A stretch of 64,000 nucleotides of DNA. Source: JACRLW01 sp046349595 (GTDB taxonomy: Bacteria; Planctomycetota; UBA1135; UBA2386). The DNA lies in assembly GCA_046349595.1 (NCBI GenBank), contig JAXMCA010000002.1, forward strand, positions 1,736,001-1,800,000, read 5' to 3'. Below, in pieces: positions 46,109 through 55,036 of the stretch (its first letter is position 1; each line of letters starts with the position of its first letter). The position numbers and the translations under genes are program-made. The notes under the pieces are model-generated. The model had not been told where the DNA came from. It saw only the letters and a program-made list of their open reading frames with translations, and made no database searches.

Positions 46109-46114
46109 TAGACT
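46109..46114 (+). promoter_or_regulatory. putative -10 element (TAGACT) of the TPR/OGT gene
   Basis: TAGACT lies 15 bases before ATG 46130, within the 264-base divergent gap upstream of the propeller gene. The same hexamer occurs before the sulfatase gene. No convincing -35. Confidence 0.4.
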
Positions 46115-46129
46115 CGCGCGACGCATCCG

Positions 46130-48124
46130 ATGTCCGAAACCAACCATGCGATGGAAGACCTGCGATCCCTGGAGGAGCGGGTCGCGGTACAGCCGGCGGA
46201 CATCGCGACGAGGGAACGACTCGCCATGGCGCTGGCGGCCGAGGGGCGAGTGGGCGAGGCGATCGATCATCTCCGACATGCGGTCCGGCTCGCGCCGGAC
46301 GCCGTGTCGCTGATCAACAACCTCGGCGCACTCCACGGTCGAGCGGGACAACACGAGGCGGCGATCGACTGCTATCGGCGCGTCACGTCGTTGGCGCCGA
46401 CAGTCGCCGTTCCTCATGCGAACCTCGGTGAGGCCCTGCTCGGCCTCGGTCGTCTCGACGAGGCGCTGTCGAGCCTGCGCGTCGCGGCGACGCTCGACCC
46501 GGATCTCGCCGAAGCCTGGGCCCTCCTCGGTCGATGTGCGCTCGCGCAGCGCAGCGCCGAGACGGCGATCGGGCCGCTGAGGCGTGTCGTGGCCCTCGCG
46601 CCGGATCGCGCCGACGCGTGGGCTTCACTCGGCGATGCGCTGCAGTCATTGCGACGGCCCCGCGAGGCGATCGAGTGCTGGCAACGGGCGGCGGGACTGG
46701 GTGTCGACGATGCGGACCTGTGGTACGGCCTCGGCCATGCGCGTGTCGCCGTCGGTGAGGCCGCATCTGCGGCGAGTGACTTCGTCCGCTGTCTGTCCCG
46801 TGACCAGGCGCACGTCGCGGCGAAGCACGAGCTCGGCAAGGCCCTGTTCCAACTCGGTTGCGTGGAGCGCGGTGTCGGGCTCCTGCGTGAGGCCGCGGCG
46901 CAGGCCGGCGACGAACATCGGCGGCTCGCCTTGCAGAACCTCGCGGTGGTGATCCCGGGCGATCCGCAGGCCGACGGTGCAGGCGTCCGTGCTGCGCGCG
47001 AAGCGTGGGTGCGATCGCTCGCGATGACCACCCGGCCGCGTCGCGCGCGTCGCGAGCACCATGGTCCGCTGCGCGTCGGCTACGTCTCGTCGTTCTTCCA
47101 CCGCGCCAACTGGATGAAGCCGGTGTGGCCGCTGATCCGCAACCACGATCGCGACCGCGTGCAGGTGCACCTCTTCGTCGACGGGCCGGTCGAGGGCATC
47201 ACCGCCCAATCCGACGATCGGGTCTGCGTGATCCGAGGTCTCGGCAACGCGGAGGCGGCCGAACGCATCGCCGCGCAGGAGCTCGATCTGCTGGTCGATC
47301 TCAACAGCTACAGCGCGCCCGAGCGTCTGCCGCTGTTCCTGCACCGGCCAGCGCCGGTGCAGATCGCGTGGTTCAACTGCTACGCGACCACGGGCATGGA
47401 CTGCTTCGACGCGCTGATCGGCGACGAGCACGTGGTGCGGCCGGAGGAGGAATCGCAGTACGGCGAGCGCATCCTGCGCGTGCCGGGCTCGTGCCTGACC
47501 TTCGCAGTGGATCATCCGACACCCGAGGTCGTCGCCGCTCCGCACCGCCGCGCGGGGCACTTCACCTTCGGCTCGCTCGCCTCGCTCTACAAGCTGACCG
47601 ACGCCACGCTGCGCGCCTGGTCCGTATTGCTCGCACGACGTCCCCACGCGCGGCTGCTGCTGCGCAACGCCGGACTGGGATCCGTCGCGAATCGCGAGTT
47701 CCTCGCCGCACGCTTCGCGGCGCACGGCATCGCGAACGAGCGTCTGATCCTCGAGGGCCCGGGTCCGCACCTCGACTTCCTCGCGACCTACGACCGCATC
47801 GATCTCGCGCTCGATCCGTTTCCGTACAGCGGCGGGACCACCACGATGGAATCGCTGTGGCAGGGTGTGCCCGTCGTCACGTTCGACGGCGACCGCTGGG
47901 CGAGCCGCACCAGCCTGTCCTTGCTGCGCGCGGCCGATCTGCATCGCTTCGTGGCGGCCGACGTCGACGGCTACGTCGACCTGTGTGCCTCGCTGGCCGA
48001 GGATCCCACCGAACTCGATGCGCTGCGACCCACGCTGCGCGAACGCCTGAGCGCCTCGTCGGCGTGCGACGTGTCCGGCTTCGCGCGCGCTATGGAAGCT
48101 CTCTACCTGCGGCTGACGGTGTAG
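46130..48124 (+). CDS. TPR protein with SPINDLY/O-GlcNAc-transferase-like GT41 domain, 664 aa
   Basis: About seven TPRs occupy residues 10-265; the clearest are AIDHLRHAVRLAPDAVSLIN, AIDCYRRVTSLAPTVAVPHA and EALSSLRVAATLDPDLAEAW. A GT41-type GT-B domain follows from about 312. LRVGYVSSFFHRANWMKPVW carries H324 at the place of the proposed catalytic His. The donor half has RIDLALDPFPYSGGTTTMES and then LWQGVPVVTFDGDRWASRTS, the diagnostic UDP-sugar site. Eukaryotic relatives O-glycosylate Ser/Thr of proteins (O-GlcNAc or O-fucose). Bacterial targets are mostly unknown. No signal peptide, so it should act in the cytoplasm. Confidence 0.9.
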   Translation: MSETNHAMEDLRSLEERVAVQPADIATRERLAMALAAEGRVGEAIDHLRHAVRLAPDAVSLINNLGALHGRAGQHEAAIDCYRRVTSLAPTVAVPHANLGEALLGLGRLDEALSSLRVAATLDPDLAEAWALLGRCALAQRSAETAIGPLRRVVALAPDRADAWASLGDALQSLRRPREAIECWQRAAGLGVDDADLWYGLGHARVAVGEAASAASDFVRCLSRDQAHVAAKHELGKALFQLGCVERGVGLLREAAAQAGDEHRRLALQNLAVVIPGDPQADGAGVRAAREAWVRSLAMTTRPRRARREHHGPLRVGYVSSFFHRANWMKPVWPLIRNHDRDRVQVHLFVDGPVEGITAQSDDRVCVIRGLGNAEAAERIAAQELDLLVDLNSYSAPERLPLFLHRPAPVQIAWFNCYATTGMDCFDALIGDEHVVRPEEESQYGERILRVPGSCLTFAVDHPTPEVVAAPHRRAGHFTFGSLASLYKLTDATLRAWSVLLARRPHARLLLRNAGLGSVANREFLAARFAAHGIANERLILEGPGPHLDFLATYDRIDLALDPFPYSGGTTTMESLWQGVPVVTFDGDRWASRTSLSLLRAADLHRFVAADVDGYVDLCASLAEDPTELDALRPTLRERLSASSACDVSGFARAMEALYLRLTV

Positions 48125-48128
48125 CGCG

Positions 48129-49649
48129 TCAGCGCGCCAGGCTCCGCACGCCCGCGCCTTCCGCGGACAGCTTCGCGAGCAACGCGCGCAACTCGGCCAG
48201 CTTCTCCGGGTTCTCCGCGGCGACATCGTGCTGCTCGCCGACGTCGCTTTGGAGGTCGTAGAGCTCCTCCTTGCCGTTCTTGCCGCGGGCCTCGATGAAC
48301 TTCCACGAACCTGCGCGCAGGCCGAGCCGTCCGGCCTCCTCGATCAGGAACGGCAGTCCCTTGCGGTCCTCGCCGAGGAAGGAGGCGAGCGTGTCGCGGC
48401 TGTCGATCGCCTCGTCGTCCCTGAGCTCGGTGCCGAGCAGCTTCGCGAAGGACGCGATGAAGTCGATCTGGCCGACCAGGGCGTCCGACACGCCGGGCTT
48501 CACGTGGCCCGGCCAGCGCAAGGTGAATGGCACGCGCGTGCCGCCCTCGTAGATCTGGTACTTGCCGCCGCGGTAGGGGCCCGAGGCGTCGTGGCCGCGG
48601 TCGACCTCGCGGGTCGAGGTCGGCACGGTCGTGCCGTCCTCGTAGCCGTCGTCGTACACCGGCCCGTTGTCGCTCGAGAAGATGACGATGGTGTTCTCGG
48701 TGAAGCCGTGTTCGTCGAGTGCGGCGAGCAGATCGCCGACCGCCTGGTCGAGTTCGACCATCGCATCGCCGCGCCACGTCAGCTCGGTGCGGCCGCGGAA
48801 ACGCGGGTGCGGCACGCGCGGCACGTGGATGTCCTGCGACGCGAAGTAGAGGAAGAAGGGCCGGTCCTTCTTCTGCGCGGCGAAGAAGTCCCTGGCACGC
48901 GCGACGAACACGTCGGTCATCGTCTCGTCGTTCCACAGCGCCGCCTTGCCGCCCCACTGGTAGCCGATGCGGCCGATGCCTCCGATCACCGAGTTGTCGT
49001 GGCCTTCGCTGCTCTCGTAGAAAGTCATCGCGGCGCGATCCTTCTTGCCGTCGGGGTAGATCGTTCCGCCGAAGTCGCCGGGACGTGACCCGACGAACAG
49101 CGGGTCCTTCGGATCGAGTCCCACGACACGGTGGTCGGCGAGGTAGACGCAGGGCACGCGGTCGTTGGTCGACGGCAACAGGAAGCAGTGGTCGAAGCCG
49201 ATCTCGAGCGGTCCCGGTGCGACGTCGCCGTTCCAGTCGACCTTCTCGCCCTTGGTCCCGAGTCCGAGATGCCACTTGCCGATCACCAGCGTCTCGTAGC
49301 CGTGTCGCTCGAAGAGCTGCGGCAACGTGAACATCTCCTTGGTGATGGTGCTCGGGGCATCGGGCGGCAGGACCCGGATGCCGTGACGGAAACCGTGGAT
49401 GCCGGTCAGCAGCGAGAACCGCGACGGCGTGCAGGTCGCCGCCGCGCAGTGCGCATCGGTGAACCGCAGACCCTGCGCGGCGAGACGGTCGATGTTCGGC
49501 GTGGGGATCATGGTCCCGCCGTTGCAGCTCACGTCCGCGTAGCCGACGTCGTCGCCGTAGATCAGCACCACGTTGGGCGGTCGCGATTCCTGGGCCAGGG
49601 CCGAGAGGGGGGACACGGCGGCCAGGGCCAGGATGCGCGAAAGGTGCAT
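48129..49649 (-). CDS. secreted sulfatase (family S1, formylglycine type), 506 aa
   Basis: This sulfate-ester hydrolase is exported by a signal peptide (SPLSALAQ). The metal site starts with VVLIYGDDVGYADVSCNG (D33/D34). The modification signature CTPSR has C73, which a formylglycine-generating enzyme would convert to the catalytic aldehyde. HxxGxGxKG-like IGKWHLGLGTKGEKVDW and the later FSSDNGPVYDDG (Asp-Asn metal ligands) complete the active site. The 506 residues are standard for S1 enzymes of arylsulfatase A type. The substrate is probably a sulfated polysaccharide, consistent with a planctomycete. It converges on the TPR/OGT gene with four bases between stops. No formylglycine-generating enzyme gene is in the window. 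Confidence 0.95.
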   Translation of the reverse strand: MHLSRILALAAVSPLSALAQESRPPNVVLIYGDDVGYADVSCNGGTMIPTPNIDRLAAQGLRFTDAHCAAATCTPSRFSLLTGIHGFRHGIRVLPPDAPSTITKEMFTLPQLFERHGYETLVIGKWHLGLGTKGEKVDWNGDVAPGPLEIGFDHCFLLPSTNDRVPCVYLADHRVVGLDPKDPLFVGSRPGDFGGTIYPDGKKDRAAMTFYESSEGHDNSVIGGIGRIGYQWGGKAALWNDETMTDVFVARARDFFAAQKKDRPFFLYFASQDIHVPRVPHPRFRGRTELTWRGDAMVELDQAVGDLLAALDEHGFTENTIVIFSSDNGPVYDDGYEDGTTVPTSTREVDRGHDASGPYRGGKYQIYEGGTRVPFTLRWPGHVKPGVSDALVGQIDFIASFAKLLGTELRDDEAIDSRDTLASFLGEDRKGLPFLIEEAGRLGLRAGSWKFIEARGKNGKEELYDLQSDVGEQHDVAAENPEKLAELRALLAKLSAEGAGVRSLAR

Positions 49650-49655
49650 CGAGGC

Positions 49656-49661
49656 AGTCTA
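49656..49661 (-). promoter_or_regulatory. putative -10 element (TAGACT) of the sulfatase gene
   Basis: Read on the minus strand, TAGACT is followed by only six bases before ATG 49649. A start point seven or so bases downstream would fall on the ATG itself, implying a leaderless message. Confidence 0.5.
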
Positions 49662-49740
49662 GCCCGGGGTCGCGGTGAGCCCTCCTTCGCTCGCGAACAG
49701 CGCCCGACCGGGACTGCGGTAGTGTCCCTACGATGCGAGG

Positions 49741-51168
49741 ATGCGCCTCGCTCTCGCATCGACCCTCCTCGTCTCCCTGGTCTTCGCGCAGGAACCGGCG
49801 AAGGTCCCGCCGGTGCGCGTCGGCAACGTCCTTCCGCAGGCGACGGTGATGGCGCCGGGCGTGGGAAGCGACAGCGAGACCGGCATCGGCGCATTGATTC
49901 CGTGGGCCGATCGGTTGTGGGCGGTCGGCTACGTGGCCCACGTCAAGGGTGACGGCATCGGGCTCTATTCGATGGGTGAGGACCTGGTGCTGCGCAAGCA
50001 CGAGGCCTCGGTGACCGGCACCTTCGCCAATCGACTCGTGCACTGGGAATCGAAGCAGGTGTTCATCGGCCCGCACGCGATCGACGCCGAGGGCAGGGTG
50101 CGGACGATCGGCGCATTGCGAGGACATCGGCTGACGGCGACCGCACGACACCTCGTCGACCCGGTGCACAAGGTCTACTTCCTCACCATGGAGGGACTGC
50201 TGTTCGAGGTCGATGTCGCCACGCTCGACGCCACGCAGCTCGCCGATCTCGTGCCGATCCTCGAGTTGCCGCGCGATGCACAGCCGCACTTCAAGAGCGC
50301 TTTCGCGGCCCAGGGCCGTCTGGTGGTCGCGAACAACACCTACGAGGAGCCGGAGTACCTCGGCGTCAGGTCGGCGGGGCGACTCGCCGAGTGGGATGGC
50401 ACGAACTGGCGCGTGGTGGAGGCCAATCCCTTCGTCGAGGTCTCCGGCAAGCAGAACCCCGGAGCCGGTGCCCGCTACGGCAACACGCTGTATGCGCTCG
50501 GATGGGACCGCGGCTCGGCGATCCTGCGCGTGTTGCACGGCGGGGAGTGGAGCCGGTATCGCCTGCCGAAGGGCTCACAGAGCTTCGATCACACCTGGAA
50601 CACCGAGTGGATGCGCATCCGCGAAGTCCAGACCGAGCGCTACCTGATGGACGCCTTCGGCACCTTCTTCGAGCTGCCGGCGATGGTCTACGGCGGGCAC
50701 GTCAGCGGCATCCGACCGGTGTGCACGCACCTGCGCATCTGCCCCGACATGCTGACGTGGCGCGGCATGCTGGTCCTCGCCGGGGACCAGACCGACAACG
50801 CGGTGGGACAGCCGCAGTCCGGATTGTGGTTCGGTCACATCGACGACCTGTGGCAGTGGGGGAAGCCCGCCGGCCAGGGTGCTGTGTGGTGGAAGCAGCA
50901 GGTGGACGAGGACCAGGTCTCCGATCCGATGCTGGTCAACGGCTACGAACACAAAGGCGTGCACCTCGTCGTCGAGGGCGCGGAAGGCGGGAGTTTCGCG
51001 CTCGAGGTCGACGTGCTCGGCAACGGCGACTGGCGCCGATACAACGAGGTGCACGTCGGCGCCTCGGGCTACGCGCATCGCGAACTGCCCGCCGGATACG
51101 CAGCACAGTGGATGCGGGTGCGGGCACTCCGCGCCTGCATGGCCACGGCGACCTTCGTGTTCGGCTGA
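49741..51168 (+). CDS. secreted protein of unknown function, 475 aa
   Basis: A signal peptide (MRLALASTLLVSLVFAQEPA) opens a 475-residue protein of mostly beta character, rich in Trp, Gly and Tyr. Recurrent segments such as FANRLVHWESKQVFIGPHA, GRLAEWDGTNWRVVEANPF and MLTWRGMLVLAGDQTDN suggest a propeller. The stretch PVCTHLRICPDMLTWRGMLV holds two Cys that could form a disulfide. The last 90 residues look like a separate beta-sandwich (GSFALEVDVLGNGDWRRYNE). I do not recognise the family. Candidate -10 hexamers TAGTGT (49720) and TACGAT (49729) precede it. It is divergent from the sulfatase gene, 91 bases apart, so the two may respond to a common signal. Confidence 0.8.
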   Translation: MRLALASTLLVSLVFAQEPAKVPPVRVGNVLPQATVMAPGVGSDSETGIGALIPWADRLWAVGYVAHVKGDGIGLYSMGEDLVLRKHEASVTGTFANRLVHWESKQVFIGPHAIDAEGRVRTIGALRGHRLTATARHLVDPVHKVYFLTMEGLLFEVDVATLDATQLADLVPILELPRDAQPHFKSAFAAQGRLVVANNTYEEPEYLGVRSAGRLAEWDGTNWRVVEANPFVEVSGKQNPGAGARYGNTLYALGWDRGSAILRVLHGGEWSRYRLPKGSQSFDHTWNTEWMRIREVQTERYLMDAFGTFFELPAMVYGGHVSGIRPVCTHLRICPDMLTWRGMLVLAGDQTDNAVGQPQSGLWFGHIDDLWQWGKPAGQGAVWWKQQVDEDQVSDPMLVNGYEHKGVHLVVEGAEGGSFALEVDVLGNGDWRRYNEVHVGASGYAHRELPAGYAAQWMRVRALRACMATATFVFG

Positions 51169-51270
51169 CGCGGGGACCGCGCCGTGCCATCGCCGCATCC
51201 CTCGCGGTCACGGGCCATCGCCCCGAATCCGGTGCGGAAACTCGAGGACCGGACGCTCACCGGCGCCACC

Positions 51271-52344
51271 ATGGGCTCCTCTCCCGTATCGCTCCGAACT
51301 TCACTCGCCGTCCTGACCCTCGCCCTTCCGGCCGTGGCCCAGAGCTTCGCGGTGTCCCCGCCGCAGTGCTACATCAACGAAGGCAGCACGCTGGCCAGCG
51401 AGCCGTTCTCGATGATCTCGCGCTATCAGCAGATCACGGGTGATCTCACGGGCACACCGCGCCTGATCCAGGCGCTGATGTTCCGCCGCGACGGGATCCA
51501 ACACCCGGACACGAGCTACATCGCGCGCACGATCGACTGCGAGATCGTCTGCGCCGATTCGAGCTACGCGGCGGCGTCGTCGAACTTCGCATCGAACCTC
51601 CTCAACCCCGTCGTGGTCTCGACGCGGAAGCTGTTCAACCTGCCCGATCTCGGTGCATGGGCGAATCGGATGCCGTCGCCGGACACCATCGTGCTGCCCT
51701 TCGACAGCGGCTATGCCTACACCGGTCGCCTCGACATCGCCTATGAACTCAAGACCTTCGCCGTGTCGTCGAGCAACGGCTACCCGGTCGATGCGGTCAG
51801 CCTGCGCGACACCGCGTTGACGGGGCAGTTCATCTCGTTGGGCGGTGGCTGCCTCACGGCCAACGGAGTGATGCGTCTGCGCAGCATCTTCACGACCCAC
51901 AGCACCAATGCGACCACCACGCTCGACTGGTCGGTGAGCAGCGGGCCGAGCACCACGACGGGTGGGCTGCTGGTCGGCCTCACCAATCCGAACGTCTTCG
52001 ACCCGATGCTGTGTCCGCACATCGGCGGCAACTGGCTCAAGTCCGACGGCGTGCTCGTCTCCCTGGTCGGCTCGATCGATGCCCTCGGCAACTGGACGAT
52101 CCCGACGATGACCATCCCCTTCACGCCATCGATGGTCGGCGCGACGGTCTCGTCGCAGGCCGTCGCCGTGGATCTCTCCCAGCAGGGATTCGGCGTCGCC
52201 GTGAGCAACGGCCTGTCCAGCAAGGTCCCGCCCGGACCGAGTGCGTTCCAGATCAAGCGCGTGATGGCGCTCGGCACGGGAGCGACCTCGGCGACGACGG
52301 GCACCCTCGCTCCCGGGCTCGGATTCGTCACGCGCTACAACTGA
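51271..52344 (+). CDS. secreted protein of unknown function, 357 aa
   Basis: ATG 51271 opens a clear signal peptide (SLRTSLAVLTLALPAVAQS), so the longer frame from 51184 is rejected. The mature part is beta-rich with many Ser, Thr, Asn and Gly. It starts FAVSPPQCYINEGSTLASEP and contains segments such as RLIQALMFRRDGIQHPDTSY and DTIVLPFDSGYAYTGRLDIA. The latter resemble the protein-specific head of secreted planctomycete proteins that report small physical quantities in FlgD-like folds, but I cannot name a domain. C-terminal residues have the soft Gly/Ala pattern of the local secreted modules. Convergent with the cytochrome-HEAT gene, six bases between stops. Confidence 0.78.
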   Translation: MGSSPVSLRTSLAVLTLALPAVAQSFAVSPPQCYINEGSTLASEPFSMISRYQQITGDLTGTPRLIQALMFRRDGIQHPDTSYIARTIDCEIVCADSSYAAASSNFASNLLNPVVVSTRKLFNLPDLGAWANRMPSPDTIVLPFDSGYAYTGRLDIAYELKTFAVSSSNGYPVDAVSLRDTALTGQFISLGGGCLTANGVMRLRSIFTTHSTNATTTLDWSVSSGPSTTTGGLLVGLTNPNVFDPMLCPHIGGNWLKSDGVLVSLVGSIDALGNWTIPTMTIPFTPSMVGATVSSQAVAVDLSQQGFGVAVSNGLSSKVPPGPSAFQIKRVMALGTGATSATTGTLAPGLGFVTRYN

Positions 52345-52350
52345 ACTCCG

Positions 52351-55002
52351 TCACTTCCGCCAGCGTGCAGCGGCTGCGGCGCGTTCGGCGGGTCCGGCGT
52401 CGGGGTCGTAGCCGCGCCGGTCGCCGAACTTCTCCGCGAGCGTGTCGATCGCGATCTGTCGCGCGGCGTGGCTCGGCGACAGCAGCAGGTTGACGAGGTC
52501 GGCGCGCGCCGAGGAGTCACCCAGGAGCAGTCGCGCACGCGCGGCGCGGGTGAGCACGCGATCGGCCGGGCAGGCTTCGTCGCCCTCGGCATCGCGACCG
52601 AACAGCGACGGCACGACACGCTCGAACTCGACGAGCTGCGGAACGGTCGCCGCATCACCGGCCTCCTCCAGTGCCCAGCACGCCCACTCGGCCACTGCCG
52701 GGACCGGGTCGCGTAGTGTCGCTGCGAGCCAGGGCGCGGCGTCGCGATCGCCGATCCGTCCCAGGGCCTCGCAGATCATCGCGCGCTTCTCCGAGTAGCC
52801 CGACGGGAAGGTGAGGCCCTCGATCAGGGCCGGCACCGCCGCGCTGCCCATCTCGATCAGACGGGCGAGCACGGCGCGGTCGTCGTCGTTCTCGCGGAGC
52901 GTGTCGGTGCCTCCGCCGAGTTCCTCGACGAGCTGCCACGCACGCGAGCTGGCGTGTGGGTCTTCGATCGGCATCAGGCGCAACACGCTCTTGCCCGGGT
53001 GCTGCATCACGTGGGACTGGAGCCTCGCGAGCGCCACGAGCCGCTCCTCGAGCGGAGCATCGGGGTCGTAGCCGAGATGCACACCGGTCGCGGCGAAGAA
53101 GCCGGCGAAGAACTGCTCGCGCACCAGCGGATCCGCGGCGTCGAGTCCGTCGAGCAGGGCCGGGATGCCGGCGGCCGAACCGAGGCGCGCGAGTACGACG
53201 CCGAGGCGGAGCTTGGACTCGGGATACCGCGCACCCGCCAGGGCGGACTCGATCCCGGGGACGGCGTCGTGGTCGTCGAGTCTCGCCATCGCCTCGGCGG
53301 CGGCGATGACCACGTCGGGATCGGGATCGCCGATCAGGATCCGCAGATCCTTCAGGGAGTCGGCACCGCCGAGCAGGCCGAGCGCTTCGGCCGCGCTGCG
53401 ACGATCGAGAGGATGAGCCGCGTGCGTGTCCGCGAGCAGCGCCGCGCAGATCTCGGCGCGCAGCGACGCGGAGTCCAGGTCGGCGAGCACCTGCCGTGCG
53501 TGGATGCGCACGTAGAGCTGATCGCTGCTCATGGCCGCGACGAGGCTCGGGATCGCCGCCTCGCCGATGCGCGACAGCACCTTCATCGCGCCGTTGAACG
53601 ATTCGTTGCTCCACCGGCCGAGCGTGGCGATGAGTTCGGGGCAGGCCGAAGCACCGAGTTCGACCAGACGGTTGCTCGCGAGACGCCGCACCTCGGGGAG
53701 GTGCGATTCGAGCATCGTCGTCAGCTTGGTGATGTCGGCGTCGGAGGTGCCCTCGGGCAGCTTGACCGGTCCGGATCCCGGCGCCGGGCGCACGACATTG
53801 GAGATGCCCGCGGGATCGATGAAGTCCGCGATCGTCGTCGGCGGTGCGGGGAAGCCGATCAGCGGTGCGTCCTCGGCCTTCCGTTCCGAGGGCGTGATGC
53901 CCTCGAAGGGGATCCGCTGCTCGGCGAGACAGCGCGAGAGCTGCGGGTCGTCGTCGTCGCTCGGGCGGTAGGTCTTGAAGAACAGACGACTCTCGACCGT
54001 GCCGGCGGCGACCCCGATCGGCACGCGTTGCTCCCGCGTCTGACCGGACGGGATCTGCGTGCTGACCGGCATGGTGAGCTGGTGCGGCTCGAGTTCGAGT
54101 GCGTACGGGTAGCGACACTGCAGCCGCGAGCGCCCGATCTCCTTGCCGTCGAGATCGCGCACGATCACCAGCGACTCGACCGCGCGCTGGCGGTTCGCGG
54201 TGGGGAAGTTGTGGCCGACGCCGTCGTTGGTGATGCGCACCACGACCTCGTTGCCCTCGATCGAGGCCTCGTAGCGGTAGGCGCGCGCGAGCTGGGTCGC
54301 GCTCCGTGAGGCCGGGAAGACGTGCGAGCGCACCGGTCGCGGCGCCTCACCGATGGCGACGGGTCGCTCCACGCGCGGCATGTGGCAGTCGACGCAGACG
54401 CGGCCGTCGAGCTTGCCGTGCTCGGCCCGCGACCACTGCTCCGGCGTGCCGGCGATGCGGTGGCAGGTCGCGCAGTGCGCCACGTCGCCGACGCGCGGTT
54501 CGAAGGCCGTCGTGCACTCCTTGCCGCCGCGGAATCTCGTGTAGTCGACTCCGGTCTTCGCGTGGCACGACAGGCAGGTGTTGCCTTCGTCGAGGTTGGT
54601 CCATCGCGTCATCGGCGTCATGCCGATCCCGGTCTCGGCCACGGGTCGCGGCGTGTGGCAACGCACACAGTCCTCGCGACGGAATCCGCGTGTCGCCATG
54701 CGCGCCTCGGTGTCGTGGAAGGCGCTGCCGTGGGTGTTCTGCCGGTGCTCGGCGTAGATCGCCGGATGGCAGCTCGCGCAGAAGCGGCTCTCGGTGGGGA
54801 GCGGTGCGTCGGAGGCGAGTGCGCCCGTCGACCCCGCGATCACTGCCGAGTCGGGACCCGGGGTCCTGGAGCGCGTCGTCGCACAGTTCGCGAACACGAA
54901 GACGACGACGGCGCTGGTCGCGAGCGCGGCGCCGCGGATGGCGGATCGGGTCGGATGCACGCGACGAGCATCGCCACGCGATGCGGACGGCTCAAGGTCC
55001 AT
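52351..55002 (-). CDS. pentahaem c-type cytochrome fused to HEAT-like repeats, 883 aa
   Basis: After an N-terminal hydrophobic segment (about 24-40, possibly a signal anchor) there are five C-x-x-C-H haem-binding motifs: CASCH (75-79), CVRCH (112-116), CLSCH (143-147), CATCH (177-181) and CVDCH (203-207). Extra His residues in NTHGSAFHDTEARM could serve as distal ligands. A beta domain follows (about 225-345, including NDGVGHNFPTANRQR). From about 430 on come HEAT/armadillo-like repeats (AAEALGLLGGADSLKDLRIL, EAMARLDDHDAVPGIESALA). The haem part resembles cytochrome c554-like multihaem proteins with unknown partners. Joined to HEAT repeats, it is likely a periplasmic electron carrier that docks on another protein. 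The frame is open and continuous, so this is one protein. Confidence 0.88.
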   Translation of the reverse strand: MDLEPSASRGDARRVHPTRSAIRGAALATSAVVVFVFANCATTRSRTPGPDSAVIAGSTGALASDAPLPTESRFCASCHPAIYAEHRQNTHGSAFHDTEARMATRGFRREDCVRCHTPRPVAETGIGMTPMTRWTNLDEGNTCLSCHAKTGVDYTRFRGGKECTTAFEPRVGDVAHCATCHRIAGTPEQWSRAEHGKLDGRVCVDCHMPRVERPVAIGEAPRPVRSHVFPASRSATQLARAYRYEASIEGNEVVVRITNDGVGHNFPTANRQRAVESLVIVRDLDGKEIGRSRLQCRYPYALELEPHQLTMPVSTQIPSGQTREQRVPIGVAAGTVESRLFFKTYRPSDDDDPQLSRCLAEQRIPFEGITPSERKAEDAPLIGFPAPPTTIADFIDPAGISNVVRPAPGSGPVKLPEGTSDADITKLTTMLESHLPEVRRLASNRLVELGASACPELIATLGRWSNESFNGAMKVLSRIGEAAIPSLVAAMSSDQLYVRIHARQVLADLDSASLRAEICAALLADTHAAHPLDRRSAAEALGLLGGADSLKDLRILIGDPDPDVVIAAAEAMARLDDHDAVPGIESALAGARYPESKLRLGVVLARLGSAAGIPALLDGLDAADPLVREQFFAGFFAATGVHLGYDPDAPLEERLVALARLQSHVMQHPGKSVLRLMPIEDPHASSRAWQLVEELGGGTDTLRENDDDRAVLARLIEMGSAAVPALIEGLTFPSGYSEKRAMICEALGRIGDRDAAPWLAATLRDPVPAVAEWACWALEEAGDAATVPQLVEFERVVPSLFGRDAEGDEACPADRVLTRAARARLLLGDSSARADLVNLLLSPSHAARQIAIDTLAEKFGDRRGYDPDAGPAERAAAAARWRK

Positions 55003-55036
55003 CGAGCATCCGACGACGAGGCGGCTCGGCCGCGGC

